DNA of 64,000 nucleotides from contig OV277866.1 in NCBI GenBank assembly GCA_922989275.2, positions 72,824,328 through 72,888,327 on the forward strand. The letters are read 5' to 3'. Under the pieces are notes generated by a model. That model ran no database searches. It saw nothing but the letters and a program-made list of their open reading frames with translations, and had not been told where the DNA came from. This document shows, in pieces, positions 27,301 through 30,300 of this stretch. Each line of letters begins with the position of its first letter. Position 1 is the first letter of the stretch. The position numbers and the translations under genes are program-made. Origin of the DNA: Gari tellinella (lineage: Eukaryota; Mollusca; Bivalvia; Cardiida; Psammobiidae).

Positions 27301-30300
27301 AATCATGGGTTCTGGACTCTGCCTACAGTATACATTTTGGTCTTCCTTCCCCTCCTAACATGCCTACCTTGGCTGGTTTCTTTCCTCCTGCATGCTCAAC
27401 ATTCTCAAAGTTGATTTTACCAAATGAGGAAGTGGCTGATGTTCTTATTTTCTCTGGATTCCATTTTACCTGAGGTAGGTTAAGAGGGGGTGCATCATTC
27501 CTTTTCTCTCTCGACATCAAGTAAAGCAGTTCTAGAATAGAAAAATAACCATTAAAGACTACAGCTCTTCCTGTCTACAACAAACTCAATGGGTGACACA
27601 GAATGTGTGTGTTGTTCGGAGAGAGTCGTTTTAGGGAGGGGAAATTAAGAATTTGCAAACAGTTTAAATCGAGATCAGATGCCACATTATGCGGCGTCTG
27701 ATCTGGATTCAAGCTGTTTGTCACTCGTCCTTAAATTATTTCTATCAAAATATCCACTTCCACTTATATGTAACTTTGGGAAACAACAGCTGTGACAATT
27801 TTAAGCAGACAATATTGCAATAGTGAAAGCACTAGACATAATTGTCCTGTTTAGGGAACTGCGGCAAGGGTCGTAAGGAGGGGTCATTGTTTGGAGGGCC
27901 GTTGTATGGAGGGAACACTGTACATGCATAGTTGAGTTTGTGTCTAGAACAAAGTGCAAAAGTAACAGGCAAGCATCATATGAATGCAGCTTAACCATTT
28001 ACTACATTGGTATGCCTTTTTAAGCATTTAATTTATTTCTCCACTGAAGAAAATATTTCCATTTGATACAGTTATGAATGTGCAACATAAGAAATAGTTT
28101 CCTAGCAAATAATAGTTTAAAGCAGGTTGAAAATAAACAGAATGTGCATAAGGTACATTGTGTATTCTGCTTTACTTTCAACCTGTTTGAAAAGGTCACC
28201 TGTCTACAATCCTACACACCGGCTATGGAGTAGTTGGTTAAGAAACAAACAAGATTACACAGAAAGGAAGAAAAGTTAAAAAATATGTACAATTCCAACT
28301 TGTGTTAATCAAAATAGATGAGTTCCTCGGAACATGTGTGCCACCTGCCAGCAAGTATCAGTATAACATTCTCTTTCCATAAAAGAATTTCATTTCAAAA
28401 TCTTCAGTAAAACAGAAGAAATCTGCATTAAAAGAAAATGGTGAAAAGGGGAATAACTCTCACGAAATGTATGCAAGAGTTATGACACTTGTGCAATACT
28501 CTTCCACTTGTCAAGCTCTTTCCATAAATAAAGATTCATTTTAAAAGCTTCAGTAGAACAGGAGTTATGAGGTGTGACACAAAAAGTGTGATGGATAGAC
28601 AGACAGACAGAAGGACGGACATACGCCAGAAAAGTGATCCCTACAGCAGGTGACACAAAAATGCCCCTTAAGGCACAGTCTGCTTTTCTTTCATCCTGCT
28701 TTTAAGCTATACTCTGATAGGTTATAAATATTTCTTACGTTGCACATTGATTATAAGAGAAACTATTATCTTCAGTGGACGCATCAGTTAAAGGTGTAAA
28801 CAAGGCATATTTATGGGGGCAATGGGATAATTGAGCTATCCAACCAAAAGTTGAAACAAATGATTAAGTAAGACAGTATGACTGAGACAAACAGACAAAA
28901 ATAAAGTGTATCTTTCTGAGGTGACCAATAAAGTTTGTCTAGAAATATTCGATTAGGCAAAAGAAATAGGCAAACAACTATAAAGATTGTAGCACCTTCA
29001 GGAACTAGATATTTCACCATCATGTCAGCTGTGGCTGATTGTGGAAATGGTCCTTGCATGCCTGCATGCTCTAACAGAACTTCCCCACAATGACATCTGT
29101 AACAAGAAAACAAGTGGTCTAGAAACTCTAGGTCAGGTCCATATCCAACGACAGTCAAACTTCGATATCTCGAACTCGTTTATTTAGAACTACCCGATTT
29201 GTCGGCTTATGAATTTCATTATTTTATGCTCAGTTAAGTCGGACATACCCGTATTTCAAAGTTATAACGTGGCTTAGCCACATTTTAACTTCCAAATACG
29301 GGTATGTTTGACCTAACCAAGTTCGAGATATCTAAGTTTGCCTGTGATACTACATGAATACAGTAAAACCCCTCTATTATGACCACAACTATTATTATAA
29401 CTATCAGGCGCCTATGGCAGGTGGTTGGTTAAGGTAAGGTGAAAGTAAAACAGAAAGCTCCGTAATGAGCTTCTTGTTTTACTTTTACCATGCTTTAAGC
29501 TAGCGCTTGTCTTTTATACAATCAATTAATTTTCTTTTTAGTGGTTTCAAAGGAGGGGTTTTACTGTATATAGTAACTGAATTCCAACACTTTCTTCAAC
29601 AAAACATAGGGTCACAAAATGTTTAGTATATTTACACTTTTAACATCTTAATCACAAAGATAAGTATAAGGGTAACATACACATTACAAAATTACATCTT
29701 AACTAGTTTGACCTCAGAAACTTCAAATGGACAATTCCAATTAAGTCTAATTCTTTTTGACTGTCTAAAATTGGAGTGAGTGTTGTTACAATACATTTGT
29801 ATAAAGCAAAGCAACAAACATGTCAGACAATAACCAGAAGAATCCTGCAGGAGCCCTCTGATCATGGTGTACACTTTTCCCATAGTTAATGTAATCTTCA
29901 AAGGTACACGTTTTGCATCTAGGATGCATATGCACACATGGGTTCAATGGGTTAAGAGATAAAAAAAAAAAAAATACAAAATTACAGAGCTCCAGATAAA
30001 GAGAGTTTTTCAAAAACTAAAATTATCATTTCTGAATTAGATCCTATGGTGTTACTACTCTTTAGAATTGTCTCTTTGAGACGAATCTAATGAGTAATTA
30101 CACCATATGATTTGGCACTGACTGAACAAGTGAGAACATGTTGAATGTGTTCAGTTCACTCCCTCGTATCTTGAGCCCTAAAATAATATATCTTCTGACA
30201 TGCTTCTTCATAGGTCTTACTTTAAATCTCTTATTTTCTTCACAGCTTTCGCTCCAGATGTCTGGCCAGGTTTTGGAACAAAGCTGGCACATTCTTTTTG

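Noticed and set aside
28580..28650. GACAGACAGAC tract as an element terminus
   Set aside because: It resembles simple-repeat-containing sequence of other mollusc repeats, but I could not define ends.
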